64,000 nt of DNA from Botrimarina hoheduenensis (GTDB lineage Bacteria; Planctomycetota; Planctomycetia; Pirellulales; Lacipirellulaceae): NCBI RefSeq assembly GCF_007859815.1, contig NZ_SJPH01000008.1, forward strand, positions 62,001-126,000. The letters are read 5' to 3'. Below the pieces are notes generated by a model. The model was not told the DNA's origin, did no database searches, and saw only the letters and a program-made list of their open reading frames with translations. A program made the translations under genes and the position numbers. Shown here in pieces: positions 8,349 to 16,871 of the stretch; the first letter of the stretch is position 1; each line of letters begins with the position of its first letter.

Positions 8349-9302
8349 TCACCAAGCGATCTTTTCCGCGTCGAAGATGGGCCCTTCGACACAGGTTCGC
8401 TTGTAGTCCCACTCGCCATCTTCTTGGCGAACCGGTGCGACACAGCTAAAGCACACGCCGATCCCGCACGCCATGGGGGTTTCGAGCGATACCAGGCAGC
8501 GCACTCCAGCGGCTGCACAGGCCTTGGCGACCGCCTGCATCATGGGCTCGGGCCCGCAGCACGCCACGAGTGTTTGTGCTTGGCTGGTGACGCCATCCAG
8601 TAGCTCGCCGAGCACCTCGGTCACCAAACCATGATGGCCGATCGAGCCATCGTCGCTCGCGATCCGCAGCTCGAACCCCGCGTCGCGAAAGTCGGCTTCT
8701 CCGGCCAACAACGCCTTGCTGCGCACCCCGTAACACAGCGTCACGCGCTCCGCGGAAATCACGGGGCGACGCGAATCATTGCCGTACCGTTGTCGGCCCA
8801 ACGCCTCGCGCCCCAATGCCAGGAAGGGGGTTTGGCCGATGCCCCCCGCCACCATGATCAGATGCTCAAACCGTGCCTCACCCGCGGCAGAGGGCTGGGC
8901 ATCGCGGGCGGTGAAGCCGTTGCCGAGCGGGCCCCAGATCTCAACCCGGTCGCCTGCCTGGCGTGTGGCAAGCGCCGTCGTTAGCTTGCCGTGTACCAAA
9001 TAGACGAGGTCGAGTGTTGCTTCCTGCTGCTGTCCCGCGGCGGTGCTGTCGTACAGGGCGAAGGCGCGTCCGAGCAGCGGGTCGTCGCAGCCTTGTAGAC
9101 GAAGCATCACGAACTGTCCCGGCGTGATCCGCCGTGCGATCTCCGCGCCGGCAACTCGCAAACGAAACGTGTCTTGAGCGATTGGCTCGTTGGACAAGAT
9201 ATCGGCCGCTACGAAGCCCGCGTTGTCGGCATAGTGCGCTGCGTGCAGCTTGGTGCGATCCAACGCGGCAGCGCAGTCCGTAGCGGTTGAGGAGCGGCTC
9301 AC
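8349..9302 (-). CDS. pyrK: Dihydroorotate dehydrogenase electron transfer subunit-like protein
   Basis: This 317-residue flavoprotein has the ferredoxin-reductase layout of PyrK: an FAD domain with GRAFALYDS, an NAD domain with HLIMVAGGIGQTPFLALG, and a C-terminal [2Fe-2S] site with C279, C284, C287 and C304 (CGIGVCFSC, then RTC). PyrK passes electrons from dihydroorotate dehydrogenase to NAD in pyrimidine synthesis. No pyrD lies nearby, so the partner must be elsewhere; a related sulfide dehydrogenase subunit is a weaker alternative. The GTG start overlaps the stop of the upstream pseudouridine synthase gene (GTGA), suggesting coupling. Confidence 0.9.
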   Translation of the reverse strand: MSRSSTATDCAAALDRTKLHAAHYADNAGFVAADILSNEPIAQDTFRLRVAGAEIARRITPGQFVMLRLQGCDDPLLGRAFALYDSTAAGQQQEATLDLVYLVHGKLTTALATRQAGDRVEIWGPLGNGFTARDAQPSAAGEARFEHLIMVAGGIGQTPFLALGREALGRQRYGNDSRRPVISAERVTLCYGVRSKALLAGEADFRDAGFELRIASDDGSIGHHGLVTEVLGELLDGVTSQAQTLVACCGPEPMMQAVAKACAAAGVRCLVSLETPMACGIGVCFSCVAPVRQEDGEWDYKRTCVEGPIFDAEKIAW

Positions 9303-10789
9303 GATCGTTTACCCCGCGAAGAGGGGCCACGCGGCTTAGGCCGACGGGTAGTCTTGGTCGAAGCCGGCTTCTTTCGCGGCGGCTTTGCCGGTTCGGAGAC
9401 GGGTTCATCCGAACCCAGCACCGTGCGGCCCGAGCGGGTATCGACCGAGGCAGATTGAGCCGGCTTAGCGTCGGGGCGCTGTGTGGAGCGTGACGTGGAG
9501 CGTGACTTCGAAGCGGCAGCCGGCTTGCCGACCGTTCGGCTTCCCTTGGCAGCACGAGATCCCTTTACCGGCCGACCGCCCGTTGCGGGCCGCCGCTTTG
9601 CTTGCTTGCCGAAGGAAGCGTCGCGTTTGCCCTGGCGGGCGGGCCGCGCTGCGCCGGGAGCGGACTCCTCCGACGGCGCGTCGGCGACGACCGCAGGGGC
9701 GGCGATGGCACGCCGCAGGGCCGTGATCTCCTCGGGGGTCAGCGGCCGATACGAGCCGGGCTCCATCTCGCCCAAGCGTACGGGTCCGACCGCGATCCGC
9801 GTCAATTTCTGCACCTTGTGACCAACCCGGGCGAGCAAGCGGCGGATCTCGCGGTTGCGGCCCTCGTCGAGCACGACTTCGAGAATGGCCCCCTGTTTAC
9901 GGCGCCGCTTGAGCTTGGCATCGACAAAGTGAGCGTGCCCATCGGACAGATAAACGCCTTGGCGGAGTTGCCCCAGGGTTTCGGCTGAGGGAACCCCCGC
10001 AACCTGCACGTGGTAAGTCTTCTGAACGCCGTGTCGGGGATGTGTTAAGCCATTGGCCAGTTCACCGTCGTTGGTGACCAGGATCAGGCCTTCGCTCGAC
10101 ATATCAAGTCGACCCACGGCAAACACCCGCCCGACGTCGGGCGGTAAGAGGTCGGTCACGCGCGGTCGACCGCTCGGATCGCTTGACGTGGAGACGATTC
10201 CGTCGGGCTTGTTGACGGCAAAATAGACACGCCGGGGCCGCGGTAAGGCTTCGCCATCGAAAAAGATCTTGGACTTGAACGGATCGACTCGTACGCCCTG
10301 GTCGGTGACCACTTTGCCGTCAACTTCGACGCGTCCTTCGAGGATCAAGGACTCGCACTCGCGGCGGCTGGCAATGCCGGCGGCGGCAAGCACCTTGTGC
10401 AGTCGCTCGCCCCGCTCGCGTGGCGGGAGGGTCACATTCGTTGATTCCGCCACCGGTGTTGGCTTGCGGCGGGGTCGAGAAGCCACGGTGCCGGCACGCC
10501 GCTTGACGACCGGGATCGGCTTGCTGCCATGACCGGTGTTGGCACTGCTGCGTGGCTTTCCCGCACCTTTGGCCGTTTTTCTTTTGCCGGCGGTCGCGTT
10601 TTTGGCCCCGACACTCCCTTTCCCGCCCGGCCGCCCCTTGGCGGCGCTGGGCTTGCCAGCGCTGCCTTTACCGTTGCTGGGCTTGCCGGTCTTTGACCCG
10701 CTTGCCGCGCCGCGGCTCGAACCGCGGGCCCCCGACCCCGGTTGGGGCGTTCCAGAGGGGGGGCGCCGATTTGCGCGTTTCTTGGCCAT
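9299..10789 (-). CDS. RluB/RsuA-family pseudouridine synthase with long basic tails
   Basis: This 496-residue protein contains an S4 RNA-binding domain (starting at ERLHKVLAAAGIASRRE, about 128-175) and an RsuA/RluB-type synthase domain. The catalytic aspartate is D229 in VGRLDMSSEGL. The family isomerises specific uridines in ribosomal RNA; RluB (23S U2605) is the closest known function, but RluE/F or RsuA cannot be excluded. About 127 residues before the S4 domain and 110-120 at the C-terminus are low-complexity Lys/Arg/Gly/Ala/Ser/Pro-rich extensions, making the protein much longer than the usual 240-300 residues. They probably bind RNA or are disordered. Confidence 0.9.
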   Translation of the reverse strand: MAKKRANRRPPSGTPQPGSGARGSSRGAASGSKTGKPSNGKGSAGKPSAAKGRPGGKGSVGAKNATAGKRKTAKGAGKPRSSANTGHGSKPIPVVKRRAGTVASRPRRKPTPVAESTNVTLPPRERGERLHKVLAAAGIASRRECESLILEGRVEVDGKVVTDQGVRVDPFKSKIFFDGEALPRPRRVYFAVNKPDGIVSTSSDPSGRPRVTDLLPPDVGRVFAVGRLDMSSEGLILVTNDGELANGLTHPRHGVQKTYHVQVAGVPSAETLGQLRQGVYLSDGHAHFVDAKLKRRRKQGAILEVVLDEGRNREIRRLLARVGHKVQKLTRIAVGPVRLGEMEPGSYRPLTPEEITALRRAIAAPAVVADAPSEESAPGAARPARQGKRDASFGKQAKRRPATGGRPVKGSRAAKGSRTVGKPAAASKSRSTSRSTQRPDAKPAQSASVDTRSGRTVLGSDEPVSEPAKPPRKKPASTKTTRRPKPRGPSSRGKRS

Positions 10790-10932
10790 CGAAGTTCTAT
10801 GCCGTGAAGGACTGCCTTCGCCCCGACAATTTTATGCCAGTGCGTACAAACCCTTCAGCGTAGCTGCTGGAGCTTCGTGGAGATACCACCAAGCCGTCTT
10901 CGATACGCCGACCTCCGACCCTGAGCGGGCCG

Positions 10933-11202
10933 TTAACGCGGCGGAGCGACCATCTGCGGCGGAGAGAACAAGCGGCTTCGCTTGACCTCGGGGACCGCCG
11001 TTTGGTACTCGCGCGGACGGCCGCCGACGATCTCCGGGGCGACGTCGTTGAGCGGGTAGGGATCGTGGTAGATCGCCTCGTAACGCTGCGTTGCCGTGTT
11101 GCCCGGATTTGACCACGAGGGCTTCTTCACCGTGCCGTTACAGCCGGCCAGCCCGACAGAGGCGGCGATCGCGAGCGTTAAACGCTTGGCTGAGAACGGC
11201 AT
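10933..11202 (-). CDS. Small lipoprotein, membrane or secreted
   Basis: This 89-residue protein starts with a signal peptide ending in a lipobox, VGLAGC, so it is probably attached to a membrane by a lipidated cysteine. The mature part contains RYEAIYHDPYPLNDVAPEIV and ends in a Pro-rich tail. I recognise it as the type of short conserved secreted protein common in planctomycetes, without known function. It stands between manA and the pseudouridine synthase gene on the same strand. Confidence 0.72.
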   Translation of the reverse strand: MPFSAKRLTLAIAASVGLAGCNGTVKKPSWSNPGNTATQRYEAIYHDPYPLNDVAPEIVGGRPREYQTAVPEVKRSRLFSPPQMVAPPR

Positions 11203-11458
11203 AAAAGACTCGACGCGGAGGAAACTCTCGGGGCGGGGTTGTTGTCCCTCGCCTGAAACGGAAGCACAGGGTGGCCGAGCTTAGGCTTCTGGCAGGTTCG
11301 CCCCAACGGCGATCTGCCGTTACAGCCAACCTCTCCCCTACGACACTCGGACACCGCAGGCTGCATCGTCGCGGTTGAGGCTGCGGCTGCACGCTCAGTC
11401 GCCAGGCATCGACGTTGCCTAGCCCGTTCTGGGCAAGATGGAACGGTTGGGAGGACAG

Positions 11459-12445
11459 CTACGGCAAACGCATGTCGAGCACGGTCGCCCCGGTGCCAGC
11501 ATCGAGAGTAAGCCCCGAGCAGCAAGCGGGTGCCAGCAGAGTCTGCCCAAGCCCCAGCGTTTCCACGCCATCGTCCGAACGAACGGTCACCTCCCCTTCG
11601 ACCACCGTCAAGATCCGGAAACCCCCGGCGTCGGAAAGCACCCCCCCCTGCCCTGCGGAGAGACGCCAGCGGTCAAAAATAAACTTGTCACACTCGACGA
11701 GCCGTTCGGAGCCCTCGCCAAGCGGTTGGGGGATTTGCGGCGCTACGGGGCCGCGCTGGTAGTCGATCGTGTCGAGCGAGGCTTCCACATGCAGTGGGCG
11801 CGGTTTGCCGTCTTTTTCGAGTCGATTCCAGTCAAACAGTCGAAAGGTTGTGTTGCTGGCTTGCTGGATCTCAGCGATCACGAGCCCTTCGCCCAGCGCG
11901 TGTACAGTCCCTGCTGGAATGAACACACAGTCACCCACCGCGGGTTCAAAGGCATGCAGACAGCGCTCGCACTCACCCTCGGCAAGCGCCGCGGCAATTG
12001 CCGCCCGATCGACACCGGCTGACAGGCCCGCATAGATCTTGGCACCGGGCTCAGCCGCCAGGACCAGCCAGGCCTCGGTCTTGCCGAGGTCGGGGGGGTC
12101 TAGTTTTGCGCCTTGAGCATCGTTGGGGTGGACCTGCACGGAGAGCGTTTTTTGGGCGTCCAGGTACTTGAGCAACAGCGGAAAGCGATCCGGTGCTTCG
12201 CCGCCGCTCAACCCAGCTCCGTACATTTCCGCGGGGTACCGGCGGGCGAGTTCGCCGAGCGTTTGCCCGGCCAAGGGGCCGTTTAAAACCCGGCTCTGGC
12301 CGTCACGGTGATCGACCACCTCCCAGCTTTCGGCGTAGGTGTCGCCCTGCCCCAGCGGTTTCCCCAGCAACGAGGCGAGGCGTCTGCCCCCCCACAGGTA
12401 CTGCTGAAACAGCGGCTCCAGACGCAGCGGGTAGAGCGTAGGCAT
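11459..12445 (-). CDS. manA: Mannose-6-phosphate isomerase, class I
   Basis: ManA interconverts mannose 6-phosphate and fructose 6-phosphate with a zinc ion. The 328-residue cupin-fold protein shows the short bacterial form: the N-terminal PLFQQYLWGGRRL, LSVQVHPND and GKTEAWLVL containing metal ligands, and IPAGTVHALGEG as the second ligand region. It would feed mannose-containing polysaccharides or glycolysis. The 5' region carries a complex stem-loop followed by six T residues only 22 bases from the start codon, described separately, which suggests regulation in the leader. Confidence 0.94.
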   Translation of the reverse strand: MPTLYPLRLEPLFQQYLWGGRRLASLLGKPLGQGDTYAESWEVVDHRDGQSRVLNGPLAGQTLGELARRYPAEMYGAGLSGGEAPDRFPLLLKYLDAQKTLSVQVHPNDAQGAKLDPPDLGKTEAWLVLAAEPGAKIYAGLSAGVDRAAIAAALAEGECERCLHAFEPAVGDCVFIPAGTVHALGEGLVIAEIQQASNTTFRLFDWNRLEKDGKPRPLHVEASLDTIDYQRGPVAPQIPQPLGEGSERLVECDKFIFDRWRLSAGQGGVLSDAGGFRILTVVEGEVTVRSDDGVETLGLGQTLLAPACCSGLTLDAGTGATVLDMRLP

Positions 12446-12467
12446 AAGGCGAAGCGCGAGTCTGACG

Positions 12468-12533
12468 AAAAAAGGGGCCGCAGCCGAGGGCCAGCCGTTG
12501 CGGGGGTTTTAACGGCTGAGGTCGTACGGCCCC
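12468..12533 (-). terminator. Terminator-like nested stem-loop in the manA leader
   Basis: On the minus strand an outer stem (GGGGCCG at 12527-12533, complement at 12474-12480) encloses an inner stem (AGCCGTT / AACGGCT at 12511-12517 and 12493-12499). The outer stem is followed by six T residues (12473-12468) and then, after 22 bases, by the manA start. Because the gene upstream is divergent, this is either an attenuator in the manA leader or the end of a short independent transcript from the gap. Confidence 0.5.
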
Positions 12534-12736
12534 AGGGCGGATTGCACCGGCACCGTGTCCGCGTACTTGACAGCTTCGGCACATCCGGAACCGATCACTC
12601 CCCGCCCGGTTCGGACGGATACCGACCGGGCGGCATCGAGTTGTGGCCAGCGGGGACGACCATTATTGTGCCATGATCCTCCCGGTGTGGCAGCCGCCCA
12701 CCCGCCACATCGTTCCGCGTGTTGACAGAGAGTCAT
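12509..12736 (-). CDS. Possible small ORF in the manA leader
   Basis: This 75-codon frame runs from an ATG at 12736 and ends in the loop side of the terminator-like structure. The C-terminal part (AVKYADTVPVQSALGPYDLSR) has mostly G or C at third positions, as the real genes here do, but the N-terminal half looks random and no family is recognised. It could be a small protein, a leader peptide or chance. Confidence 0.22.
   Translation of the reverse strand: MTLCQHAERCGGWAAATPGGSWHNNGRPRWPQLDAARSVSVRTGRGVIGSGCAEAVKYADTVPVQSALGPYDLSR
12602..12633. repeat. Perfect 9-bp inverted repeat in the manA-tatC gap
   Basis: CCGCCCGGT (12602-12610) pairs with ACCGGGCGG (12625-12633) across a 14-base loop, and part of the loop can extend the stem with a bulge. 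It may be part of a structured leader on the minus strand or an operator between the divergent genes. Confidence 0.45.
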
Positions 12737-12753
12737 TTTAGCTCCCCCTGCCT

Positions 12754-13755
12754 GTGCCCACTTCCGACGACAAAGACGCTTTTGCCGACACCCGGATGTC
12801 GTTCGGCGAGCACCTGGATGAGCTTCGCAGCGCGCTGTTTAAGGCGGTGCTTTCGATAGCTATTGGATTTGGCGTGGGCCTGATCGTCGGCTATCCGGTC
12901 GCCCAACTCATCCAGACGCCCCTGGTAGAAGGGATGAAAGAGTTGCGGATGAAGCAGCGGCTGCGACAACGGGCTGAACTGGGCATCGAGAGCAGCGGTG
13001 TCGCGGACCAAATGATCGATGAAGGGTGGGCTCCCGAGGCGCAGCGGGTCGAGACCCAAGAGTTAGCCAAGCTGCTCGAGTCGCTTGGGGTTTCGTTCCA
13101 GAAGCAGCAGCTGGCGGCGGTGCCCGCAGTGGTTCCGCTTACGCTGTGGCGCGATCTGGATAACGATTCGAGCGTCCGCCCTATCGGCACCGGTGTCCCC
13201 GACGCCTTTACCGTTTACATCAAGACCTCGCTGGTGGTCGGGATCATCCTCTCCAGCCCCTTTGTGTTTTACTTTTTGTGGTCGTTCGTCGCGGCGGGGC
13301 TGTACCCCCACGAGCGGCGCTACGTGCACCTCTTCTTGCCGATCAGCATCGGGCTGTTCCTGGCGGGGGCCGCACTCGCGTTCTTTGTGGTGTTCCGTTT
13401 TGTGCTGGCGTTTTTGTTCGACTTCTTCGATTGGATGCAGATCGACCCCACCCCGCGGATCAGCGAGTGGCTCGGGTTTGTGCTGCTGCTGCCGATCGGT
13501 TTTGGCCTGAGTTTCCAGCTTCCCTTGGTGATGCTCTTCCTAGAACGGATCAGCGTTTTCACGGTCGCGCAGTACTTCAGTTACTGGCGTTACGCGGTGC
13601 TCGTGATCGCGGTGATCTCGATGATGCTCACGCCGGCCGAGCCCTACAGCATGATCTTGATGGCGATCCCGCTCGTGTTTCTTTACTTCGGCGGAGCGCT
13701 CATGTGCCAGCTCATGCCGAGGCCCAAAGGTGCTTTTGAACGAGCGATTCCGTAG
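12754..13755 (+). CDS. tatC: Sec-independent protein translocase TatC, with enlarged first periplasmic loop
   Basis: TatC is the receptor of the twin-arginine export pathway in the inner membrane. The 333-residue protein has the N-terminal signature SFGEHLDELR (16-25), TM1 at about 29-48, and five further membrane segments from about residue 157 on. The loop between TM1 and TM2 is about 105 residues, compared with about 30 in E. coli, and is charged and predicted helical. The GTG start at 12754 is directly followed by the conserved N-terminus. No tatA or tatB is adjacent. A TAT-type signal in the Gfo/Idh/MocA protein of this window shows a likely substrate. Confidence 0.94.
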   Translation: MPTSDDKDAFADTRMSFGEHLDELRSALFKAVLSIAIGFGVGLIVGYPVAQLIQTPLVEGMKELRMKQRLRQRAELGIESSGVADQMIDEGWAPEAQRVETQELAKLLESLGVSFQKQQLAAVPAVVPLTLWRDLDNDSSVRPIGTGVPDAFTVYIKTSLVVGIILSSPFVFYFLWSFVAAGLYPHERRYVHLFLPISIGLFLAGAALAFFVVFRFVLAFLFDFFDWMQIDPTPRISEWLGFVLLLPIGFGLSFQLPLVMLFLERISVFTVAQYFSYWRYAVLVIAVISMMLTPAEPYSMILMAIPLVFLYFGGALMCQLMPRPKGAFERAIP

Positions 13756-13787
13756 CTGCAGGGCCCGCCTCCAGGGGCATCCGCCGA

Positions 13788-14732
13788 TCATTCGAGCCGG
13801 CGCTGTACCCACGCGGCGTCGGCCTGGGCGACATGCTGGTCAAGAAACCGGCTGACCAGCAAGGTCGCCCTTTCCCCGCCCGCTTTGAGCAGCGCTGCGC
13901 CCGACTGTTTGGTTTCGCTGCTGGCCGATACGAGTGAGCTCAGCGGATCGTCCGAGGCGGCACCCGCGGCACCACGGGGGCGTTCCAGCTCGTTAAGGAT
14001 GCGAGTGACGGTCTGCTGCTGAGCACGATCCTGCGATCCGTACATCATCAGCAACGCGACCTCAGACCGAACCCCCGGCTGACGCAGCGCGTCCAGCACG
14101 CCGAGGCCCGAGTGTCGCCACGGGGGCGAGATGAGCACAACGGCTTTGACGTCGCGGCCCTGCTTGCTCGAAGCGAGGTCGGGCACCGACCAATCGATCG
14201 CCGCAGCATTGAGCGCCACAACCGCTCCCATGCCGACGCCCACATAGGCCAGGCGATTGAGATTGACGCGGCCCTTGTCATTTTGCGTCACGAGCCACGC
14301 CCTGACCGCCTCCATATCGATCTTCACCATCTTGGCGATCTCCACGCGGCCGTTGGTGCGTCGGGTCGTGCCGGAGACTTCTTTGGCGCGGCTGTCTCCC
14401 TGCCCTCTCAGGTCGACCGCCAGGACAGCGCTCGGCACGCCGCCATCGGGGGGCGACTGCAGCGCGAGCGCGAGCGGTTCGAGGCTGCTGCGGGATTGCT
14501 TTTCGTCCGGCAACAGCACCACGACAGGAGACTCGCGGCCACGGATCCCCGGGTAGAAAGTCGCCTGTAGCGTTATCGCATCGGAAGTGGTTACCTCGAC
14601 TGGCTGCGACGGCGGAATATCCCCGGAAGCGATCGCCCCCCCGATAACGAATCCGAAGAAGGCGCCCGTGCTCAACGCGACCCCAAGGCGAGCAGGAAAG
14701 CGGCGGATACGGCGGCGGGCATTGGTGGTCAC
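13788..14732 (-). CDS. Alpha/beta hydrolase-fold protein lacking the nucleophile serine
   Basis: The 314-residue protein has an N-terminal basic stretch and membrane segment (about 16-36), so it is anchored or exported. The alpha/beta fold is visible in VVVLLPDEKQSR, AVLAVDLRGQGDS and AYVGVGMGAVVALN. In the last, the nucleophile elbow G-x-S-x-G reads G-V-G-M-G (165-169), with Gly167 where the serine belongs. A classical esterase mechanism is therefore unlikely unless another residue serves. It may be a binding or scaffold protein. The divergent vWA gene starts 117 bases away. Confidence 0.75.
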   Translation of the reverse strand: MTTNARRRIRRFPARLGVALSTGAFFGFVIGGAIASGDIPPSQPVEVTTSDAITLQATFYPGIRGRESPVVVLLPDEKQSRSSLEPLALALQSPPDGGVPSAVLAVDLRGQGDSRAKEVSGTTRRTNGRVEIAKMVKIDMEAVRAWLVTQNDKGRVNLNRLAYVGVGMGAVVALNAAAIDWSVPDLASSKQGRDVKAVVLISPPWRHSGLGVLDALRQPGVRSEVALLMMYGSQDRAQQQTVTRILNELERPRGAAGAASDDPLSSLVSASSETKQSGAALLKAGGERATLLVSRFLDQHVAQADAAWVQRRLE

Positions 14733-14849
14733 GGCGGGGGCTCCGACGGGCGTTTCTTGAAGAGATCTCCGGCCCGAGACGCCTCGGGTGGTGTTATTAG
14801 TATAAAAGGAGAGCGACCCCTCACGGAGAGAAAGCGTACGGAGACTTTG

Positions 14850-16841
14850 ATGTCAGACATACCGCCCCCGCTGCCGACCCCGCTGCCGCCCGAGACGGCG
14901 GTGCCCCAGACAACTCCGCCGGTGTCGCGGCTGAGGATCGGCGAGCGTCTTGCCTGGCTGGCGAGTCTTGCCACCCACGCCACAGCGCTTTTGGTGCTGG
15001 CGACCACCACTTGGCTGGTGGCACCGCCCGTAACTCCGCTTTTGCTCTCGAGTGTCGAAGAGCCGGAGCCCCTCAAAGAAGAGGCGTTTCGGGTCTCGGA
15101 AGAGCTGACGCTCGACCTGGGGGCTCTCTCCGACGGGGGGCAGGGAGACGCTGCTGCGGCCGCCCCGGTCGAAGCCGCTACCAGCCAAGTTGCTCTCAAT
15201 CTCACGCCGATGATTGATTTTGGGCAGGTGCCGTCCCTCGAGGACACGACTCCGGTCTTGATGAGCCCCGATCCCAACACGCAGAACCTTATCCAAGGCG
15301 TCGGGGCGGTTGGGGCCACCGGCAGCCGCGGTGCTGTCGATCGGCTCACGGGTGAGATTCTCAACTCACTTGATCAGAGTCCGACGGTGGTGGTCTGGTT
15401 GTTTGATCGCTCGGCGAGCCTCCGTTCGCAGCGCGATGAGATGGTAGCGCGGTTCGATCAGGTCTACGAAGAACTCGGCGTGATCGGCGCGCGACATGCC
15501 GAGACACTGGCCGACGACGGAGAGCCCGCATTGCTCACCACGATCGCGGCGTTCGGCGAGACTAACAGCTTTCTTACGCCGCAACCGACCGCCGACTTGG
15601 CCCAGATTAAAGCTGCCGTTAGCGCTATCGAAGAGGATCAGAGCGGAGCCGAGCGGGTTTTTGCCGCGGTCGAGGCCTGCGCCGAGCGGCACAAACGCTA
15701 TCGGCTGAAGGAGCCGCGTCGCAACGTGGTCGTCATCGTTGTCACCGACGAGTCGGGAGATGATTTCGATCGGCTCGATACCGCGGTACAGAAGTGTCGC
15801 AAGTTGCGCATGCCGGTTTACGCGATTGGCGCGCCGGCACCCTTCGGCCGCGATCAGTCCTATGTGCGCTATGTCGATCCCGATCCGCAGTACGATCAAT
15901 CGGTGCAGTGGCTACCCGTGCGGCAGGGACCCGAATCGCTTCGTGCGGAGCGGCTGAAGCTTGGCATTATCGGCGGGCGAGACTTCTCGGGGCCGATGCT
16001 TGATTCGGGATTCGGGCCGTTTGGGCTGACGCGTCTGTGCGCCGAGACGGGCGGCTTTTTCATCGCGGTCCATCCGCTCCGCGTGGATAGCGGGCGGGCC
16101 CGCCGCGGACCGACGGGCGATTTGGTCGCGCGTCTCGATTACTTCTTTGATGAACGGCTCATGCGGCGCTATCGGCCCGATTACGTGCCGCTCGCGGAGT
16201 ACGACCGTCGGGTCCGCGAAAATCGCGCTCGCGCAGCGCTGGTTCAGTCCGCGGCGATGTCGTGGGCTGCTCCGCTCGGTGATGTGCGCCGCGAGTTTCC
16301 AGCGGTCGATGAGGCCGAGTTCGTGTCGGCGCTCGCTGAGGCCCAGCAGGCCGCTGCGATCGTCGAACCTCAGCTCCAAACGCTTGTCACGGCGTTGCGA
16401 CGTGGCGAGCGTGATCGCGATCGCGAGCGATCCCCCCGGTGGCAGGCAGGGTACGACCTGGCGATGGGGGCGGCGTTGGCCGCTGCCGTGCGTGCCGAGG
16501 CTTACAACGCCGCGCTCGCTACGGCGCGTGGCGGGTTGATGCCGACCCGGTCGCCAAGCGACACCTGGATTATTGACCCCTCGAAAGGCGAGCTGTCTGA
16601 CAGCCGACTCGCAGCGGCCGCGGCCGATGCGCGGCGCTACCTCACCCGAGTTGTTGAGGAGCACCCCGGCACGCCATGGGCGCTGCTCGCGGAGCGTGAA
16701 CAGCAGCAACCGTTGGGATGGGCCTGGCGCGATGACTATCGCGATGTGGTAAACCAACGCGAGCGTGCCCAGCAGCGCGCTCAGCGTCCCAACAACCGCC
16801 CTCCGCCACCCGCGAAGCCGCGGCGTTCTCCCAAGCTCTGA
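14850..16841 (+). CDS. Membrane protein with von Willebrand factor A domain
   Basis: The 663-residue protein has a Pro-rich cytoplasmic N-terminus, one membrane segment (about 35-60, SLATHATALLVLATTTWLV) and a large extracytoplasmic part. The vWA domain carries a MIDAS motif, D186-R-S-A-S190, and VVIVVTDESGDD further on. vWA domains bind ligands through a divalent metal. The C-terminal third (about 500-663) is helical, Arg- and Ala-rich, with no recognised domain. The frame is open from a TTG at 14757, but the ATG at 14850 has an upstream GGAG and gives a sensible N-terminus. Function unknown; a role in envelope protein assembly is a guess. Confidence 0.82.
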   Translation: MSDIPPPLPTPLPPETAVPQTTPPVSRLRIGERLAWLASLATHATALLVLATTTWLVAPPVTPLLLSSVEEPEPLKEEAFRVSEELTLDLGALSDGGQGDAAAAAPVEAATSQVALNLTPMIDFGQVPSLEDTTPVLMSPDPNTQNLIQGVGAVGATGSRGAVDRLTGEILNSLDQSPTVVVWLFDRSASLRSQRDEMVARFDQVYEELGVIGARHAETLADDGEPALLTTIAAFGETNSFLTPQPTADLAQIKAAVSAIEEDQSGAERVFAAVEACAERHKRYRLKEPRRNVVVIVVTDESGDDFDRLDTAVQKCRKLRMPVYAIGAPAPFGRDQSYVRYVDPDPQYDQSVQWLPVRQGPESLRAERLKLGIIGGRDFSGPMLDSGFGPFGLTRLCAETGGFFIAVHPLRVDSGRARRGPTGDLVARLDYFFDERLMRRYRPDYVPLAEYDRRVRENRARAALVQSAAMSWAAPLGDVRREFPAVDEAEFVSALAEAQQAAAIVEPQLQTLVTALRRGERDRDRERSPRWQAGYDLAMGAALAAAVRAEAYNAALATARGGLMPTRSPSDTWIIDPSKGELSDSRLAAAAADARRYLTRVVEEHPGTPWALLAEREQQQPLGWAWRDDYRDVVNQRERAQQRAQRPNNRPPPPAKPRRSPKL

Positions 16842-16871
16842 TTGCCCCCAGCTGCTGCTTGGGAGCTTCTT

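Larger units (their letters stand above)
12446..12753. other. Structured divergent gap between manA and tatC
   Basis: The 308-base gap contains two strong inverted repeats (12468-12533 and 12602-12633) and a 75-codon minus-strand ORF (12509-12736). A TTGACA at 12722-12727 has no clear -10 at normal spacing on the + strand. No tRNA-like fold was found. Confidence 0.6.

Noticed and set aside
11203..11458. Possible tRNA because of a GGTTCGCCCC-like segment near 11297
   Set aside because: No cloverleaf can be formed around it and no acceptor stem was found.
16842..16871. CCCA...TGGG hairpin with T-rich end as a terminator between the vWA and lipoprotein genes
   Set aside because: The stem is only 4 bp and the T-rich part belongs to the end of the opposing gene.
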